DNA of 64,000 nt from Actinomyces glycerinitolerans (GCF_900098745.1 NZ_FQTT01000010.1:264567-328566); one strand, 5' to 3'; counted from the stretch's first letter, positions 36,857 to 46,868 are shown. Notes: generated by a model not told the origin, from the sequence alone. Translations and numbers: made by a program.

Positions 36857-37735
36857 TCAGTCCAGCACACCGTCATCGGGATGCCAACCGGGTTCGAGCG
36901 AGCGCCGAACCGGCTCCGAGGCGAGATAGCGTCGCGTGTACTGGCTGTAGACCAGATCGAAGAACACACTCACCCCGTACTTTGAGTACACGCTTCTGCG
37001 TCCTTGGAGATCCTCGCGACTGAGGTAGATGACCCGGTCGAATAAGCGGTGCAGCTCCGCCGAGCGGTTGGTGGTCAGTACAACGGTGCGTGCACGTAAC
37101 GTTCGCAGTTGTTTAGAAGCGGCCTTGGCGTAGTTGCCCGTCACCGACACGACCACGACGAGGTCCTCCCGGCATAGGCCGTCCAACACCACGGGATCCC
37201 CGGAGCCCTCGGTCAGGACGTGCAGAAGCTTGCCGCCGTAGAGCATCGCCTGCTGGAACTCCCGCACACTCATGGATGAGAAGTCGGAGGCAAGGCACGC
37301 CACCTCGCGCGCCCGGTGCAGATCCTCCACGAACTCCCGCACACTCCGGGAGGCGGCGACGTCACGAATTTCAGAGAGCATGCGGATGATGTGAGCCGAC
37401 AGGTAGGCATCGAATCCAGGCTCGTTCGCGTAGTCGACGAAGTACCGCCAGTGCAGCTGCCATTCATAGGCGGCCGCCTTGACCCCCGTGAAGGTCTCGA
37501 AGCCGATCGCCTGGCAGAAGCGGCGGATGCTCGACCGCGAGATGGCGCACTCCTCGGCGACCTCGTAAACGTTCAGACGGGGCAGGTCATCGAAGTGCTC
37601 CAGCAGGTATTTGGACAACACATAGCCGGGCGAACCCACCTCGGACGCATTGAAGGCGCCAAGCAGCGCGTTGAGCAGGCTGAAGTGCTTGAGCGAGAAG
37701 TGATCCCCGTATTCGGGACGATCTACCGTCAGCAC
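36857..37735 (-). CDS. RpiR/MurR-family transcriptional regulator
   Basis: 292 residues. N-terminal HTH_6 (LNVYEVAEECAISRSSIRRF) followed by a SIS sugar-phosphate-binding domain (VREFQQAMLYGGKLLHVL, VVVSVTGNYAKAASKQL, TVVLTTNRS). It precedes the beta-glucoside genes on the same strand and probably controls them. The start is a GTG with GGGAGGAAGA just upstream. The open frame continues far upstream but there runs antisense to the other genes. Confidence 0.9.
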   Translation of the reverse strand: MLTVDRPEYGDHFSLKHFSLLNALLGAFNASEVGSPGYVLSKYLLEHFDDLPRLNVYEVAEECAISRSSIRRFCQAIGFETFTGVKAAAYEWQLHWRYFVDYANEPGFDAYLSAHIIRMLSEIRDVAASRSVREFVEDLHRAREVACLASDFSSMSVREFQQAMLYGGKLLHVLTEGSGDPVVLDGLCREDLVVVVSVTGNYAKAASKQLRTLRARTVVLTTNRSAELHRLFDRVIYLSREDLQGRRSVYSKYGVSVFFDLVYSQYTRRYLASEPVRRSLEPGWHPDDGVLD

Positions 37736-37788
37736 ATCTTCCTCCCGCCCTGCGCTCCAACCCCGGCATCGCCTTCGCGCCGGCCAAC

Positions 37789-39459
37789 TCAGCCGCGCCG
37801 CACCAGGGGGAAGGTGATGGTCTCGCGGATGCCCTGACCGGTCAGGGCCATGAGCAGCCGGTCCACCCCCATGCCCATGCCGCCGCAGGGCGGGAAGCCC
37901 TGCTCCATGGCCACCAGGAAGTCCTCGTCCAAGACCATGGCCTCGGGGTCGCCCTTGGCTGCGGCCAGCGCCTGCGCCTCGAAGCGCTCGCGCTGGACGA
38001 CCGGGTCGGCCAGCTCGGAGTAGGCGGTGGCGGTCTCGGTGCCGCGAATGTACAGGTCCCACTTCTCGGTGAGCCCCGGGCGGGAGCGGTGGTAGCGGGT
38101 CAGCGGGGAGGTGTCCTCGGGGAAGTCGTAGACGAAGGTCGGCTCCCACAGGTCGTTGCCGACCGTCTCCTCGAAGATGTCCTCCACGATCTTGCCGGCC
38201 ACGGCGTAGTCGTCGACCTCCAGGCCGAGCCGCTCCGCGATCCGGACCAGCTGCTCGCGCGGGGTGGCGACGGTGATCTCCTCCCCCACCGCCTCGGATA
38301 CGGAGGTGTACAGGTCGAGCCGGCGCCACTGGCCGGACAGGTCGTACTCGGTGCCGTCGGCCAGGCGCACGATCTCCTCGCCCTCGCTCAGGTCGAAGGC
38401 GTCGCGGGCCGCCTGCTGCACCAGGTTCTGGGTCAGCTCGGCCATGCCGTTGTAGTCGGAGTAGGCCTCGTAGGCCTCCAGGACCGCGAACTCCGGGGAG
38501 TGGGAGGAGTCCATGCCCTCGTTGCGGAAAACCCGGCCGATCTCGAACACCCGGTCGACGCCGCCTACGACGGCACGCTTGAGGTAGATCTCCGTGGCGA
38601 TGCGCAGGTACAGGTCCATGTCCAGTGCGTTCATGTGCGTGATGAACGGCCGTGCGGCGGCGCCGCCGTGAATCGCCTGCAGCACCGGCGTCTCCAGTTC
38701 GACGTAGTCGCGCCCGTAGAAGTTCTCCCGCAGGCTGCGCACCACGGCGGCCCGGGTGCGCACCATGTCGCGGGCGGCCGGGCGCGTGAGCAGGTCCAGC
38801 TCCCGACGGCGCACCCGCTGCTCCTCCGAGAGGGTCACCGCCTCTCCGGCCTCATTGGTCCAAGTCTTGGGCAGAGGTCGCAGCGCCTTGGAGGCGATGC
38901 GCCAGGCCGGGGTCGCGATGGCGTCGTCACCAAGTTCGGCCAGGGCGGCGGGGTCGGCGTCCGCGCGCAGCTCCGGCTCCGCGAAGACGGACAACTCCCC
39001 GCGCCGGGAGGCACCTACGTGCCCGTGGACGAACAGGTGATCGCCGAGGTCAACGTCGGTCTTGAAGGCGGCGAGGCTCGAGTGACCCGCGCCCGGCAGC
39101 GACTTGGCCGACAGCATCGCCTGGAGAGTCTCGCCTGCGCCGTCCTGCAGGGTGACGAAGCAAAGACGGCCGGTGTTGCGCAGGAACACGACGCGTCCCG
39201 CGACGCCGACGACATCGCTTGTCTCCTCGCCGGCCTGGAGGTGGCCGTAGCGCTCACGCACGGCGGAGATCGTGGTGGTCAGCGGCACGGAAACCGGGTA
39301 CGGCTCCCAACCCTCCTCGCGCAGGCGGTCGCGCTTATCGGACCTGATCCGGAACTGGTCGCCCGACGATGGAGCGGCCTGCCGGGGTTCGGGCCGAGAT
39401 GCGCCCGGCTCGGCGGCCTGCGGCGCGGAAGTCTGCTGGTTGTCGAGGGCTTCACTCAC
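37789..39459 (-). CDS. lysS: lysyl-tRNA synthetase, class II
   Basis: 556 residues. An OB-fold anticodon-binding domain (VVGVAGRVVFLRNTGRLCFVTL, quoted in parts) precedes the catalytic core with motif 2 FRNEGMDSSHSPEFA and motif 3 GMGMGVDRLLMAL. It charges tRNA-Lys. The GTG start is supported by TACACT, a -10, ending 8 nt before it and by the lack of any ribosome-binding site, so the mRNA is probably leaderless. The first 30 residues are low-complexity. Last gene of the pan/fol block in this order. Confidence 0.95.
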   Translation of the reverse strand: MSEALDNQQTSAPQAAEPGASRPEPRQAAPSSGDQFRIRSDKRDRLREEGWEPYPVSVPLTTTISAVRERYGHLQAGEETSDVVGVAGRVVFLRNTGRLCFVTLQDGAGETLQAMLSAKSLPGAGHSSLAAFKTDVDLGDHLFVHGHVGASRRGELSVFAEPELRADADPAALAELGDDAIATPAWRIASKALRPLPKTWTNEAGEAVTLSEEQRVRRRELDLLTRPAARDMVRTRAAVVRSLRENFYGRDYVELETPVLQAIHGGAAARPFITHMNALDMDLYLRIATEIYLKRAVVGGVDRVFEIGRVFRNEGMDSSHSPEFAVLEAYEAYSDYNGMAELTQNLVQQAARDAFDLSEGEEIVRLADGTEYDLSGQWRRLDLYTSVSEAVGEEITVATPREQLVRIAERLGLEVDDYAVAGKIVEDIFEETVGNDLWEPTFVYDFPEDTSPLTRYHRSRPGLTEKWDLYIRGTETATAYSELADPVVQRERFEAQALAAAKGDPEAMVLDEDFLVAMEQGFPPCGGMGMGVDRLLMALTGQGIRETITFPLVRRG

Positions 39460-39466
39460 GCGCGCG

Positions 39467-39472
39467 AGTGTA
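39467..39472 (-). promoter_or_regulatory. -10 element of the leaderless lysS transcript
   Basis: TACACT followed by 7 nt and then the GTG start codon on the minus strand; no Shine-Dalgarno sequence is present. The spacing puts the transcription start on the start codon. Confidence 0.5.
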
Positions 39473-39629
39473 ACCGCTGGCCGTACAGGGCTCATATCCG
39501 GCCGGACGTCATCTCCACCAGCGTTGACCGGGCCCGACCCCAGAACGTTCCCGAGCCCGTCCCGAACATCCACCGACCTATCCTCAGGGGCATCCACAGG
39601 TAGCAGCGGCAGACCACTCCGTGCGCGAG

Positions 39630-39638
39630 TTATCCACA
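39630..39638 (+). other. DnaA-box-like sequence TTATCCACA
   Basis: A perfect match to the DnaA consensus, between divergent genes. An identical one lies at 28337. Isolated boxes are common and may simply titrate or regulate; neither site looks like an origin. Confidence 0.35.
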
Positions 39639-39669
39639 GGCAGGCGACCGGGGCTACACGAGTCGACGG

Positions 39670-40626
39670 GTGCAAGGCCATTATTCCTTCATGGACCTCG
39701 AAGTCGAGCTATTGCTGGAACGCGTCACGGCACTGCACGGTGCGGCGTATGACGATGAGGTCGTTCGCGGTGCGGAGGATAAGCGCATCATCGAAGCCGC
39801 CCTCGCCGCCGAGCTGCTCTACCGCCCCATACCGCGATTCCTTGCGATCCCGGGAACAGATCCACGCATTGTCAAGTGCAGACAGTTTCGAGCGCACCTG
39901 ACCTGCGCGAGCGCCGCCGAGGTACTCGGCTACCCCATGTGGAACAAGCCCGAATCCCTACACCTGGCGGTTCCAAGAAACCACAGTATGCGGCCCAGCA
40001 CTTACCGGGATCTGGATACCGTAACGCTGCATCGCAAGACCCAGATCACACCACTGACAGTGGACGATTTCCCAGTTGTGTCCCCGGCGGAGATAGTCGC
40101 CTGCTGCCTGGTGTGCCTCGACGAACTCGATGCCATATGCGTCGCGGACGCGGCCCTCAACCGCGGCGACACTTCGACGGAGGAGATCTCGGAACTGTTG
40201 ACTGGACGATACGCAGCAAAAGGGCGACAGCGCCTGATGCTCACAGACCCCGCCTCCCGCTCGCCTCTGGAAACTCGCACTCGGCTCGCATTGCGGCATA
40301 TCGGCTTAGCCGTCGAAACAGGCGTAACCATTGAGGGCGTCGGCGAGGTCGACATGCTGGTGCAGAACTGGCTCATCGTTGAGACGGATGGCTGGGAGTT
40401 CCATTCATCCAACGAACAGTTCACGCAAGATCGCCGGCGCGACCAGGAGGCGCTCGCGGGCGGTTACGTTGCCGTCCGCCTCACCGGACAGGATGTGGCA
40501 GCCGGAGAGGACCACATTCGGAGCGTCGTTGCGCGGGCATTCCTCGGCGTTGCACACTCGAGCCGACTGGCTCTCCCAGAAAACCCCGGAATCATGCGGA
40601 ATCTTCGCAAGGCCGCACAAGCGTGA
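39670..40626 (+). CDS. PD-(D/E)XK nuclease-like protein (DUF559-type C-terminal domain)
   Basis: 318 residues. The C-terminal third shows the DUF559/Vsr-like pattern: SPLETRTRLALR, then VGEVDMLVQNWLIVETDGWEF, with the acidic residues of a PD-(D/E)XK core (E..D..E-x-D). The N-terminal two-thirds resembles the regulatory part of AbiEi-type or restriction-like proteins, but no motif is certain. It is the only plus-strand gene between lysS and panD. GTG at 39670 or ATG at 39691 may be the start. Role unknown; defence or DNA repair possible. Confidence 0.65.
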   Translation: MQGHYSFMDLEVELLLERVTALHGAAYDDEVVRGAEDKRIIEAALAAELLYRPIPRFLAIPGTDPRIVKCRQFRAHLTCASAAEVLGYPMWNKPESLHLAVPRNHSMRPSTYRDLDTVTLHRKTQITPLTVDDFPVVSPAEIVACCLVCLDELDAICVADAALNRGDTSTEEISELLTGRYAAKGRQRLMLTDPASRSPLETRTRLALRHIGLAVETGVTIEGVGEVDMLVQNWLIVETDGWEFHSSNEQFTQDRRRDQEALAGGYVAVRLTGQDVAAGEDHIRSVVARAFLGVAHSSRLALPENPGIMRNLRKAAQA

Positions 40627-40633
40627 TGAGCTT

Positions 40634-40666
40634 CCAGTGTGCAGCGAGACCTCCGCTGCACACTGG
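40634..40666. terminator. hairpin after the nuclease-like gene
   Basis: A perfect 13-bp stem CCAGTGTGCAGCG with its complement and a 7-nt loop, 8 nt after the stop codon. It probably ends transcription from the plus strand. Confidence 0.75.
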
Positions 40667-40941
40667 AGGGTGGTCAGACAACCGCGCGGTCCACCGACCA
40701 ATTGGAGTTTTTCGTTGCTATTCCACCATTGCGCCAGCTCCCACCCGGCGTAGGAGATTAGCCGTTGCGTGCAACACCGCGCTCGCTCAGACGCAAAGCT
40801 GCCCTTCGCTTTATGCTCCGCAGCCACAAGATCAGCCGTGGCACTCGACGGGAGATTCGGCGCCGTATGCGCCGTTAGTTGTCGTCGGGAAGCGCGGCTG
40901 GGGCATCGGCTCGACTTGCCCAACCGTGGACACTGCGCAGT
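40667..40941. other. 275 nt between convergent genes, no feature seen
   Basis: With the hairpin just before it, the gap totals 315 nt. I see no gene, repeat or RNA. Frames crossing it have unlikely compositions, and GC content is lower here than in the neighbours. Confidence 0.4.
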
Positions 40942-41397
40942 TCAGCCGCGCACCGCAGCGAGCGGCAGGCCGGAGGACCGCAGTCCCTGCATCCGGGCCA
41001 CGTCGGAGTCCGCGGGAACCTGCCCGGGCTCGGTGCCGCGTTCGACGATGCGGTTGTCCGCGTCCACGAACACCACGTGCGGCAGGTAGGTGCGCGCCTC
41101 GTCATCGCTCAGTTGGGAGTAGCCGATGAGAATCACGATGTCACCGGGACTGACCAGGTGAGCGGCGGCGCCGTTGATGCAGATCTCGCCCGCGCCACGC
41201 TCGCCGGGGATGACGTAGGTGGACAGGCGGTTGCCGTTGGTGCAGTCGCAGATGTCCACCCGCTCGCCGGGCAGCAGATCGGCTGCTTCGAGCAGATCCG
41301 CGTCCACGGTGATGGAGCCGACGTAGTCGAGGTCGGCCTGCGTCACGGTGGCGCGGTGGATCTTGGACGTCATCATCGTCCGAGTGCGAGTGCTCAT
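40942..41397 (-). CDS. panD: aspartate 1-decarboxylase
   Basis: 151 residues. The pyruvoyl-forming site is in [14 protein letters not shown], with cleavage before the Ser, preceded by the family start [14 protein letters not shown]. It makes beta-alanine for pantothenate synthesis, used by PanC encoded upstream. Start codons at 41397, 41376 and 41373 are all possible; 41397 adds seven to eight residues, as in Mycobacterium homologues. No Shine-Dalgarno is visible. Confidence 0.94.
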   Translation of the reverse strand: MSTRTRTMMTSKIHRATVTQADLDYVGSITVDADLLEAADLLPGERVDICDCTNGNRLSTYVIPGERGAGEICINGAAAHLVSPGDIVILIGYSQLSDDEARTYLPHVVFVDADNRIVERGTEPGQVPADSDVARMQGLRSSGLPLAAVRG

Positions 41398-41507
41398 CGC
41401 GTATAAGCGTAGACGCCCCGGGATCGACCGCCGCAGTGTCGTGACAGAGAAGACAGCGTGACGAGGACGACGGGCCCTGGACACAGCGCCCGTCGTCCGT
41501 GACCGCT

Positions 41508-43412
41508 TCAACCGATCTCAGCGGCGCGGGCGAGCCAGCGGTCCAGACGCTCCTGCTGGCGGCGCCGCAGCGCCCGCTCGGAGATGACGCGTTCAATGGC
41601 GGCGGCATCATTCAGGTCCAGGTTGCTCAAGGAGCGTCCGATCTCCGCATCCACCATGTCCAGATGCAGCGCAGCCAGGCCGCGCCGCCGCGCGCAGGGC
41701 CCCTGCACCAGCCGCAGCGACTGGATCCGCTCGTAGGGGATCACGCTGATGCGCCGCCGCCACCGGCCGAGCCGCAGCACCACGCAGGTGTCGGTCAGCG
41801 CAATCGCTTCGCGCCGCCACGCCAGCGGTGAGAACAGACGTCCGCGGGGACTGATACGGATGAAGCCGCGTCCCGGATCCTCTACCGCGAGGTGTGTATC
41901 CCCCACCCCGTCCTGATCCTGCCCGGTCAGGGCAGATTCCAGGAAGGCGTCGGGATCGGCCACACCCAGGTCGGGCGCCACCAGCCACAGCGCCCGCAGA
42001 GCCGTCTCCCGCCGCCCCACCGGCAGCAGCACGTTCGCCCCGGTGTCCTCCACCCCGGAAGACTTGACCTCGGCGGCGGCGCGCCCGGCCACGCTAACCT
42101 GCACCCGCCACCAGTCGGGCCGACGCCACAGCACCCCTTGCTCAATCTGAACGCCATGGACTCGACCGGGCGGGAGTGTGGAGGAGGTTTCCGATGTGAG
42201 TCCGAAGCTGGCCCGGATGCCTGCGGGCGTGGCCGCGGCGCGGAAGTGCCAGCCCTTGTCCAACCGGTTCCAGACGTAACCGCCGAAGGCCAGCGGCACG
42301 GCCAGCAGCGGCAACACGCTTGAGGAGAGCACCGCAAGCGCACCCTCCTTGCCGAAGGCCCCGCCGACCACAAGCGACACCACCAACCCGATGCATCCCA
42401 GCAGTAGGGCCAGCACCGCAATCGTCGCGCCGGAGAGCAGTATCGAACCGATCAGGATGCGCGGCTCCACGGCGTACAGGTCGCGCTCGCCGCCCCGCAG
42501 GCGCGCGTCTCCGATCAGCGGTGCGGCCGCGGCGTCCTCGAATCCGCGGGGCACCGACCGGCCCGCCGCGGCTCCCTCGCGTTGTTCCCCGCCAACGGCG
42601 GGCGCTTCCCCGGGTACGCGCCCCGGCTCCCCGGAGGCACGCATCCCGCGCTCCGCCGAACCCGGCCCCGCCGCCCCGTCGGGGTCAACGAGGCGTCTGC
42701 GCGGCACCGCATCCCCATACGGTTCGCCGACCTCGCCAAGCCGCTCCATCCCCGGGCCCGCAGTCGCATTCGGCTCCACCGCCTCACCCTCGCCGTACAG
42801 CTGGGCTCCGGCCGCCAGCGACAGGATCCGATCGCGCAGCTCCTCCAGCTCGCGCGTCCGCAGGAATCCGATCAGTACGTGCGAATCGCTGCCACCGGCC
42901 ACCTCCACCCTCAGACGCCCCAGGCCGAAGATGCGGCCGAGCAGCGGGTGGACTATGTCGACGGACTGGATGCGCGGCAGGCGCGCGGTGCGCAACTGGC
43001 GGTTGAGAACTCCCGTGCGCAGGTAGACGGCGTCGCGGTCGACGGCGTAGGCGCGCATTCGCCAGGAGAGCCACAGACCGAGGCCAATGACCAGCAGCGC
43101 GCCAACCACCCCCAGGCCGATGCTCAGGATCAGGGTGGGCGGCACGTCGCCCCGGTAGCTTTGAACCGCCGAATACGCCTCCAGGATCAGCTCGGCGTTC
43201 TGCCACAACAGGAAGGCCAGCACCGCCGCGATGATCTTCCACCCCTCGAGCAACGGGGTGACTGGGTGCACGCGCCGCCACTGTGCGTCGGGCGGCAGCG
43301 TGATACTCCGGTCCTCGACGGACGGCCGGCGGCCCTGCCGGCCAACATCCCAGGCTCGCGGGTCGGCCTCCGCGTTGGGCAGCGCACCGTCTGCGCGTCG
43401 GCGGGCGTTCAT
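41508..43412 (-). CDS. PH-domain (DUF304, YdbT-like) membrane protein
   Basis: 634 residues with two membrane segments near residues 60-115 and a pair near 330-370, and bacterial PH domains around residues 125-190, 400-470 and 520-610 ([23 protein letters not shown] and [24 protein letters not shown], quoted in parts). A ~110-residue Gly/Pro/Arg insertion between the first and second parts is low-complexity. Overlaps the smaller PH-domain gene by 4 bp; the two proteins form the YdbS/YdbT pair. Role unknown; envelope-associated. Confidence 0.8.
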   Translation of the reverse strand: MNARRRADGALPNAEADPRAWDVGRQGRRPSVEDRSITLPPDAQWRRVHPVTPLLEGWKIIAAVLAFLLWQNAELILEAYSAVQSYRGDVPPTLILSIGLGVVGALLVIGLGLWLSWRMRAYAVDRDAVYLRTGVLNRQLRTARLPRIQSVDIVHPLLGRIFGLGRLRVEVAGGSDSHVLIGFLRTRELEELRDRILSLAAGAQLYGEGEAVEPNATAGPGMERLGEVGEPYGDAVPRRRLVDPDGAAGPGSAERGMRASGEPGRVPGEAPAVGGEQREGAAAGRSVPRGFEDAAAAPLIGDARLRGGERDLYAVEPRILIGSILLSGATIAVLALLLGCIGLVVSLVVGGAFGKEGALAVLSSSVLPLLAVPLAFGGYVWNRLDKGWHFRAAATPAGIRASFGLTSETSSTLPPGRVHGVQIEQGVLWRRPDWWRVQVSVAGRAAAEVKSSGVEDTGANVLLPVGRRETALRALWLVAPDLGVADPDAFLESALTGQDQDGVGDTHLAVEDPGRGFIRISPRGRLFSPLAWRREAIALTDTCVVLRLGRWRRRISVIPYERIQSLRLVQGPCARRRGLAALHLDMVDAEIGRSLSNLDLNDAAAIERVISERALRRRQQERLDRWLARAAEIG

Positions 43413-43930
43413 AGCCCCGCCATCCTCTGTTCGCCACGCTCGGACAGGACCCGACGGAGGCTCTCGGCCTCGGCAACGGGCAGTCCGTTAATGGTCGCGT
43501 CCGTGGAGGCCGACGCCGTATGCAGCTTCACCTCTGCGATGCCCAGGTGCCGCCCCAACGGCCCCTGGGAGGTGTCCACGAACTGCATGCGTCCGTAGGG
43601 AATCACGCTGATTCTGCGGAACATGATGCCCTTGCGCCACAGCAGGTGGTCGTCCGCCATGGCGTACCCCATGGCCCGCACCTGTCGCGGGATGATCCAC
43701 AACTCCCACACCATGCCGACGGCAACCACCGCCGCGCCGGCATAGAACCAACGGCTGGCCAGCATGCCCGCGATCATCAGGCCGAGCAGACACACGCCAT
43801 CGAGGATCAGGTTGGGCACGAGCCGGGCGGTGATCAGGCGTGGGGAGACGGGACGGAACTCGACGCCGACGGGGGCGAAGGGATCGGCCGCGAGCGGCGT
43901 GACCTCGGACGGTGGGACGGAGGGGATCAT
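43409..43930 (-). CDS. PH-domain (DUF304, YdbS-like) membrane protein
   Basis: 173 residues. Two membrane segments (residues 40-80) followed by a bacterial PH domain with [21 protein letters not shown]. Such YdbS-like proteins accompany a longer YdbT-like partner, here directly downstream and coupled by an ATGA overlap. AGGAG precedes the ATG. Function not established; membrane-located. Confidence 0.85.
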   Translation of the reverse strand: MIPSVPPSEVTPLAADPFAPVGVEFRPVSPRLITARLVPNLILDGVCLLGLMIAGMLASRWFYAGAAVVAVGMVWELWIIPRQVRAMGYAMADDHLLWRKGIMFRRISVIPYGRMQFVDTSQGPLGRHLGIAEVKLHTASASTDATINGLPVAEAESLRRVLSERGEQRMAGL

Positions 43931-44020
43931 GGCGGCTCCTGAAGGTCGTTCGCGGCGAGCATCGCAGGCGCCCCCGGCGCACGCATCCTCCTGCGGTAGG
44001 AGCCCTGCGGAACCCGGCAG

Positions 44021-44103
44021 TCCGTTTCGGCGCGGGCTCGGGTGCCTGCACTTTCGGCTGCCGGTCCTGTACCGGCGGTACTCCGTTTCGGCGCGGGCTC
44101 GGG
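44021..44103. repeat. 22-bp direct repeat upstream of the PH-domain genes
   Basis: TCCGTTTCGGCGCGGGCTCG plus two further bases occurs at 44021 and 44082, 61 bp apart, in the 262-nt gap between panC and the PH-domain genes. It may be a duplicated control element or a repeat family; nothing else in the gap is recognisable. Confidence 0.6.
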
Positions 44104-44192
44104 GCTCGATGTCCGCGCCACGCCGACGCCACTCATCCCGGAGCGTCCTCGCGCCCCGGTCGGTGCCCGGCCCTGCCGCGCTCGGTTCCGCC

Positions 44193-45179
44193 TCAGGGAA
44201 GGTCGATCAGCGTGTTGTCGATAAGCCGGGTGCTGCCGACGCGGGCGGCGACGGCGAGCAGCCCCTGGGACGACCGCGCACCGTCCGCCGCACTGCCCAC
44301 TTGCGCGGAGTCCACAGGCTGATTGCGCGTCTCCAGGCCGAGCCCGGCCCCGGCCAGGTCGACGAAGGAATCCGGGTCGACGACGGCGACGTAGTCGACC
44401 TCCACGCCCGCCTCGGCGTCGAGCACCTGCTGGGCGGCCGCGCGCACCGCGGCGGCGTCGGCGCCGGTACGAGCGGCGGCACGCCCGGCCTCCAGCGCCC
44501 GCGACAGCGCGAGCGCATGGCCGCGTTCGGCATCGGACAGGTAGGCGTTGCGTGAGCTCATGGCCAGGCCGTCGGTCTCGCGGCGGATGTCGACGGGGAC
44601 GATCTCAACCGGGACCGCCAGGTCGCGCACCATGGCCTTGACGACGGCGAGCTGCTGGGCGTCCTTGCGGCCGAACATGGCCCAGCGCGGTGCGGTCAGG
44701 TGCATCAGGGACAGCACCACCTGGCACACGCCGGCGAAGTGGGTCGGGCGGATGCGTCCCTCCAGGACGGTTGCCAGCGGACCGGGGTCGATGCGCACCT
44801 GCGGGTCGCCGTAGGGGTACATGACCTCGGGGGTGGGGGCGAAGACCACCAGTCGCCCCACCGCGAGCGCGCCGTCCGCACCCGTCAGGACGGCGGCCAG
44901 GCCGTCCAGGTCCGCCTCCAGGGTGCGCGGGTAGGCGTCCAGGTCCTCCCCGGGCGCGAACTGCAGCGGGTTGACGAAGATGGTGACGACGACGGTGCCG
45001 TCTGCCCCGACGTGGCGGGCGGCCTCGCGCACGAGATCGAAGTGGCCCTGGTGGAGGGCGCCCATGGTCATGACGACGGCGCGGGGGGCGTCGTCGCCGG
45101 CCAGGGCGGAGGCGAGTTCTTCGCGGGTGCGGGCCAGGGCGGTGCGGGCGGGAGTGTCCGGGGAGGTTGAGGCGGTCAT
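44193..45179 (-). CDS. panC: pantoate-beta-alanine ligase
   Basis: 328 residues. The nucleotidyl-transfer motifs TMGALHQGHFDLV and VTIFVNPLQF are present, with RETDGLAMSSRNAYLS supplying the KMSKS-like region. It joins pantoate and beta-alanine to pantothenate. The C-terminal ~45 residues are longer than in most homologues. A 171-nt gap separates it from the DUF2520 gene upstream, so it may have its own promoter. Confidence 0.95.
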   Translation of the reverse strand: MTASTSPDTPARTALARTREELASALAGDDAPRAVVMTMGALHQGHFDLVREAARHVGADGTVVVTIFVNPLQFAPGEDLDAYPRTLEADLDGLAAVLTGADGALAVGRLVVFAPTPEVMYPYGDPQVRIDPGPLATVLEGRIRPTHFAGVCQVVLSLMHLTAPRWAMFGRKDAQQLAVVKAMVRDLAVPVEIVPVDIRRETDGLAMSSRNAYLSDAERGHALALSRALEAGRAAARTGADAAAVRAAAQQVLDAEAGVEVDYVAVVDPDSFVDLAGAGLGLETRNQPVDSAQVGSAADGARSSQGLLAVAARVGSTRLIDNTLIDLP

Positions 45180-45350
45180 GGAACCAACGCTAGATGATCC
45201 GCTCCGAGCGCAGTCACCAGGTTCGCCGGTTGGCCGAATAACGACCGGGAATGCCCGGCGCCAGGAGCGCGCGGCTGAGGCCGCTTCAACCGAGCGCGAT
45301 ATGCAAGTTCTGCCGGCCTCAACGAGGACGACGCGGCGGGCCGGGGCGGG

Positions 45351-46349
45351 TTAGTCGGCGGGACTGGTGTTGGAGTCCCTGCCGGGTTCTGCCGGAGGGG
45401 CCGCGAGGGCTTCGCGCAGGGCGCGCACCTGCTGCTCCCCGAGTGCCCCGGTGGCCTCGCGGCGCTGCAACGTCGCCTCCGCCAGCACCCGGTAGGTGGC
45501 GACGACGTCGTCCAGCGGTCGACCATTCGCGTCGCGCAGCGCGGCCAGCGCCTCCAGGTGGGTACGCACCGTGCCGGCGTCGCCGCGCGCCACGGGTCCG
45601 GTCAGTCCGGCTTCACCCTCCCGCAGGGCACGGTCGAGCGCGGCGGACAGCAGTGGGGTGAGGGTGGCGGCCCCGTCCTCGACGCCGGCGGCGGCCAGGA
45701 TGCGCACGGCCTGGTTGACCAGCGTGACCAGGTGGTTGGCGCCGTGGGCGAGGGCCGCGTGGTAGGCGGGGCGGGACTGCTCCGGCAGTACGAAGGGTTC
45801 CCCGCCCAGTTCGACGGCGAGTGCCTGCCCGATCGGCAGCACCGCGGCGGGGGCGGTCACGGCCATGGGGCAGCCGACCAGGCGGGCGACGTCGGTGGAG
45901 AAACCGCCGAAGGTCATGGCCGGGTGTATGGCGAGCGGGATGGCGCCGCAGCGGCGGGCGGGCTCGAGCACCGCGGTGCCGTAGGCGCCGGAGGTGTGAA
46001 CCACCAGTTGGCCGGGCTGCCACCGCTTCAGATCGGCCAGCCCCTGGACGAGGCCGGCCAGGGCGTCATCAGGGACGGCGAGCAGCACGAGTTCGGCCCG
46101 CTCGACGATGTCCTCCACCTCCAGCAGGGGCACGCCGGGCAGCAGCAGTTCGGCACGTTCGCGTGAGGCCTCGGAGACGGCGTGCACGCCGATGATTTGG
46201 TGGTCGACCGAGCGCAGCGCGGAACCGAGTACGGCGCCGACCCGCCCGGCGCTGATGATGCCGACTCCCAGCCTGCCGGGCCGCGGCGGCCGGGTCGGCG
46301 GGTTCGGGGTCGGTTCGGGGTCGGCGGGCGTGGCAGGGGTCGTGGGCAT
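45351..46349 (-). CDS. DUF2520/Rossmann-like protein
   Basis: 332 residues. An NAD(P)-type Rossmann fold (RLGVGIISAGRVGAVLGSAL) is followed by a DUF2520 helical domain (HPAMTFGG, AAYHAALAHGANHL). This is the usual neighbour of panC in Actinobacteria and is sometimes proposed as a ketopantoate reductase-like enzyme, but that activity is not proven. The first ~28 residues are Pro/Thr-rich. It follows the DUF3180 gene by 33 bp. Confidence 0.85.
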   Translation of the reverse strand: MPTTPATPADPEPTPNPPTRPPRPGRLGVGIISAGRVGAVLGSALRSVDHQIIGVHAVSEASRERAELLLPGVPLLEVEDIVERAELVLLAVPDDALAGLVQGLADLKRWQPGQLVVHTSGAYGTAVLEPARRCGAIPLAIHPAMTFGGFSTDVARLVGCPMAVTAPAAVLPIGQALAVELGGEPFVLPEQSRPAYHAALAHGANHLVTLVNQAVRILAAAGVEDGAATLTPLLSAALDRALREGEAGLTGPVARGDAGTVRTHLEALAALRDANGRPLDDVVATYRVLAEATLQRREATGALGEQQVRALREALAAPPAEPGRDSNTSPAD

Positions 46350-46382
46350 GACGCGATGCTCTCACGGCGCGCCGGGGCGGGC

Positions 46383-46868
46383 CTAGGCGGCGCTGCCGCT
46401 CGGGGAGGAGCCGGTGTGCAGGTCATCATCGTCGTCCTCGCCGATGGCGCACCAGTGCTCGACGATCATGCCGACGCTGATCCACAGCACGCACGCGGCC
46501 AGGCAGGCGGCGGCCGACCAGGCCAGGGCGGTCATGGCCGGGGAGTTCAGGTGCATCAGCGCGACGACGAGCCCGCCGCCGTACACTCCGCCAACCACCG
46601 CCCCGACCCGGGACGACGCCTGTGCGGCGGCCGCGGTCAGGGCGGCGCCGGTGGGGGTCATCCAGGTGGGCTCATGCTCGCGCAGGCGGCGGACCGCCAG
46701 GCCGGCGAGCAGCACAATCGCGGCGATCGCGACGGCGACGGCGGCGCCCCACGGCGTCAACGAGGCCGCCCAGCCGCGGTGGCGCAGCATGAGGTCGGAG
46801 GCCGCCCAGGCGAGGACGGCCGGCCCGGCGAAGCACGCGAGGACGGTCGTCCAGCGCGTGCGCCGCAT
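46383..46868 (-). CDS. DUF3180 membrane protein
   Basis: 161 residues with four predicted membrane segments (VLACFAGPAVLAWAASDLML, VAVAIAAIVLLAGLAV, VGGVYGGGLVVALMHL, ALAWSAAACLAACVLWISVG) and an acidic Ser/Gly tail. DUF3180 proteins sit immediately after folK in most Actinobacteria; function unknown. Start ATG overlaps the folBK stop codon by 4 bp. Confidence 0.85.
   Translation of the reverse strand: MRRTRWTTVLACFAGPAVLAWAASDLMLRHRGWAASLTPWGAAVAVAIAAIVLLAGLAVRRLREHEPTWMTPTGAALTAAAAQASSRVGAVVGGVYGGGLVVALMHLNSPAMTALAWSAAACLAACVLWISVGMIVEHWCAIGEDDDDDLHTGSSPSGSAA

Noticed and set aside
42320-43006. Plus-strand frames opposite the PH-domain gene
   Set aside because: They lie over the low-complexity insert of that gene and are antisense shadows.
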